This document shows positions 62,899-64,000 of a DNA stretch of 64,000 nucleotides, in pieces (within the stretch, counting starts at the first letter, position 1; every line of letters begins with the position of its first letter). The position numbers and the translations under genes are program-made. The notes under the pieces were generated by a model. It ran no database searches and was not told where the DNA came from. It saw nothing but the letters and a program-made list of their open reading frames with translations. The DNA is from Paludibacteraceae bacterium (GTDB lineage Bacteria; Bacteroidota; Bacteroidia; Bacteroidales; Paludibacteraceae), in assembly GCA_017456885.1 (NCBI GenBank), contig JAFTIM010000004.1, positions 62,001 to 126,000 of the forward strand, read 5' to 3'.

Positions 62899-64000
62899 TT
62901 ATCCGCCACATTTGGAATAGCCGCAGTTGGTACAGATAAAGCAACCCTCTTTTACCACAATGGTTTCCTGATGGCACTCGGGACAAACCTGTCCTTGCAT
63001 TTTTGTTCCATCGGGGATATAACGTTTCAATGCTCGTTCTACACCCGATTTCCAATTGTTGATAGTTTCACTATCGAGTTGCAATCCCGAAACAAGTTTC
63101 ACAACTTGGTCGATGGGCATACCATAACGCAACACTCCCGATATGAGTTTTGCATAGTTCCAATATTCAGGGTCGAATTTTCCATTCAAACCTTCGACGG
63201 TAATCTTAAAACCTCGCTTATTGACAAACTGAAAATCATAATGCTTATTGCCATCTTCGTCGATGTTCTTTATTATCTTACCCGTCGTTACGTTTTTAGG
63301 TAACATGATACCTTCTTCGTCGTCATTCAATCCCGTAAAAATTTCATAAGGGCGTCCCTCTTTCAGCCCAATAAAGGCTATCCATTTCTCTTTTTTGTTT
63401 TGGAATCGCACAACATCGCAATCCAATTCCTTGGGACGCTCCAAATGCTCTGTAGAGTAACAAACACAACGTTTTTCTTCCTTCTTCTCATCTTTTTTAG
63501 CAGAAACCAACACACCCGATCGGCACCCATCACGATAAACAGTTACCCCCTTGCATCCCGATTTCCACGCTTCCATATAAAGTTCGGCAACCAATTCTTC
63601 TGTTGCAGTAGAAGGAAGATTGATGGTTACGCTAATTGAGTGATCAACCCACTTTTGAATACGTCCTTGCATACGCACTTTCATTACCCAATCCACATCG
63701 TTTGCAGTAGCTTTGTAGTAAGGCGATTTTTGTATCAGTTCATCGAGTTCTTCTTGTGTATATTGTTTCGACGGATTATAGCCGTTGGCTTCCATCCAAG
63801 TAACAAATTTATGGTGAAATACGATGTACTCTTCAAACGAATCGCCGTTTTGATCGACATAATCCACGCGCACATTCACGTCGTTCGGATTTACTTTGCG
63901 GCGACGTTTGTAAACTACCAAAAACACCGGTTCGATACCAGAAGTAGTTTGTGTCATAATGCTTGTAGTACCCGTAGGAGCGATTGTCAGACAAGCGATA
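62899..64000 (-). CDS. nrdJ: Adenosylcobalamin-dependent ribonucleotide reductase (partial, 5' end off window)
   Basis: The minus frame runs open from the right edge to the stop at 62899, covering about 367 residues of the C-terminus. CLTIAPTGTTSIMTQTTSGIEP is the conserved active-site loop of class II reductases; DWVMKVRMQGRIQKWVDHSISVTINLP and SGCKGVTVYRDGCRSGVL follow. The C-terminal cysteines in CPECHQETIVVKEGCFICTNCGYSKCGG form a zinc-ribbon-like tail that relays reducing equivalents. It reduces ribonucleotides with adenosylcobalamin. Base 63957 is an internal Met, not the start. Confidence 0.95.
   Translation of the reverse strand, partial: IACLTIAPTGTTSIMTQTTSGIEPVFLVVYKRRRKVNPNDVNVRVDYVDQNGDSFEEYIVFHHKFVTWMEANGYNPSKQYTQEELDELIQKSPYYKATANDVDWVMKVRMQGRIQKWVDHSISVTINLPSTATEELVAELYMEAWKSGCKGVTVYRDGCRSGVLVSAKKDEKKEEKRCVCYSTEHLERPKELDCDVVRFQNKKEKWIAFIGLKEGRPYEIFTGLNDDEEGIMLPKNVTTGKIIKNIDEDGNKHYDFQFVNKRGFKITVEGLNGKFDPEYWNYAKLISGVLRYGMPIDQVVKLVSGLQLDSETINNWKSGVERALKRYIPDGTKMQGQVCPECHQETIVVKEGCFICTNCGYSKCGG

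Noticed and set aside
1..64000. CRISPR arrays, tRNA or rRNA genes, insertion-sequence transposases
   Set aside because: No regular spacer-repeat pattern, cloverleaf, rRNA motif or intact transposase was seen.

Overview
The window comes from a Bacteroidota chromosome, most likely order Bacteroidales. Promoter-like boxes repeatedly match the Bacteroidetes -7 consensus TAnnTTTG. Lipoproteins carry Bacteroidetes-type N-termini. Characteristic families are present: DUF4837, a PspC/DUF2807 fusion, CBM20-GH77 MalQ, FdtA-type cupins and a ~1040-aa AsmA-like protein. Species cannot be fixed from the sequence alone.

Layout. (1) 1-31730, all on the minus strand and mostly with short or overlapping junctions, is a large surface-polysaccharide locus that runs off the left edge. 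In transcription order it starts with an ATP-grasp enzyme, a GtrB-like GT2, a methyltransferase and a WecE-like aminotransferase. Next come an O-antigen ABC-exporter ATPase (Wzt type), a tandem FdtA-like ketoisomerase, a DegT aminotransferase and a large GT-B-like protein. A run of glycosyltransferases follows, with a deacetylase, a truncated GT2 and a GT-C-like membrane enzyme. A second sugar cassette then appears: FdtA remnant, DegT aminotransferase, acyltransferase, intact FdtA, GNAT, N-formyltransferase and a second large GT-B-like protein. The left end holds more transferases, a CapK-like adenylating enzyme, a DUF354 protein, WecB and a partial FemAB/GNAT-like protein. The two cassettes probably make N-acylated 3-amino-3,6-dideoxyhexoses from nucleotide-linked 6-deoxy-4-ketohexose made outside the window.

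(2) 31764-34690 is a compact preQ1/queuosine operon (yhhQ-queC-queD-queE-queF) preceded by a -7 box and a strong candidate preQ1-I riboswitch that overlaps the yhhQ ribosome-binding site. (3) 34961-37348 is a GC-richer island of Mu-like phage debris: a portal C-terminus, a MuF head-morphogenesis protein with a putative toxin C-terminal domain, an orphan copy of the MuF tail with a divergent C-terminal domain, and an inverted phage-like fragment.

(4) 37352-64000 is mostly housekeeping: aspC, a HAD phosphatase, DUF2156 and GNAT proteins, pdxA, a DUF4837 lipoprotein, fmt, nadK, pdxJ, exbB-exbD-tonB-like, a DJ-1 protein, a GH20 hexosaminidase, a LytS/LytR two-component pair, PspC/DUF2807 with a PadR regulator, recA, malQ, an AsmA-like envelope protein with lipoproteins, and the 3' end of B12-dependent ribonucleotide reductase.

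Main points of interest: the MuF toxin with its orphan tail cassette; in-frame palindromic insertions in two sugar-locus genes; duplication of an FdtA-aminotransferase-large GT cassette; the preQ1 riboswitch candidate; and a compositionally mosaic Wzt gene.
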